Source of the DNA: CAYGVX01 sp964544285
GTDB taxonomy: Archaea > Thermoproteota > Bathyarchaeia > Bathyarchaeales > SOJC01
Assembly (NCBI GenBank): GCA_964544285.1
Contig: CAZJAQ010000073.1
Span: forward strand, 1 to 5,641
Reading direction: 5' to 3'
DNA length: 5,641 nucleotides
Positions 5,614-5,641 of the stretch are shown here, in pieces. The first letter of the stretch is position 1, and every line of letters begins with the position of its first letter. A program made the translations under genes and the position numbers. A model generated the notes under the pieces. The model made no database searches. It saw only the letters and a program-made list of their open reading frames with translations, and had not been told where the DNA came from.

Positions 5614-5641
5614 TAACCTTCCTTCTCGGAGCCTTCTCCAA
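5613..5641 (-). CDS. Possible C-terminal end of an upstream gene
   Basis: On the minus strand, a frame entering from the right edge reads GEGSEKEG and stops at TAA, whose last base is the A of ATG 5613 (TAATG). Such charged tails and one-base overlaps are common in archaeal operons, but only eight complete codons are visible, so this is a weak call. Confidence 0.25.

Overview
The window looks like ordinary chromosome from an archaeon, most plausibly an uncultured TACK-type lineage such as Bathyarchaeia. The domain assignment is firm. There is a Lsm/Sm-like protein gene directly followed by ribosomal protein L37e, a pairing conserved in archaea. The valyl-tRNA synthetase is of the archaeal form. 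Promoters look archaeal (TATA-like boxes at leaderless distance), and a T-tract follows a stop codon in place of a hairpin terminator. The Bathyarchaeia placement is inference, resting mainly on the secreted dockerin-like protein, a type I recall as common in that group.

Layout: (1) 1-1994, minus strand: the N-terminal ~664 residues of valyl-tRNA synthetase; the C-terminus lies beyond the left edge. (2) 1995-2149: divergent intergenic region with a promoter for each flanking gene. (3) 2150-3412, plus: a 12-helix Major Facilitator Superfamily transporter, probably translated from a leaderless mRNA. (4) 3430-3624, minus: a 64-residue winged-helix protein convergent with the transporter, its last codons lying in the T-tract that probably terminates the transporter mRNA. 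(5) 3625-3764: a second divergent intergenic region with a strong TATA-like box. (6) 3765-4409, plus: a secreted protein with a signal peptide, a beta-sandwich-like middle and a C-terminal dockerin-like pair of calcium-loop repeats. (7) 4410-4555: the promoter region of the RNA-protein operon, with three A/T-rich TATA-like boxes. (8) 4556-4783 and 4789-4977, plus: Lsm and L37e. The Lsm stop codon sits inside the apparent Shine-Dalgarno sequence of L37e. (9) 4999-5613, minus: a 204-residue protein I do not recognise, convergent with L37e, possibly preceded by the end of another gene overlapping its start codon.

Three genes serve translation and RNA metabolism (ValRS, Lsm, L37e). The transporter, the small regulator and the dockerin-like protein are accessory genes of unknown substrate or target. 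The winged-helix gene and the dockerin-like gene are divergently arranged, so local regulation is possible but unproven. I found no mobile element, CRISPR array, tRNA or rRNA. No gene-free stretch exceeds 300 bases; the largest is about 155 bases. I do not see a clearly novel multi-gene system. The least explained items are the unknown 204-residue protein and the secreted dockerin-like protein beside the small regulator.
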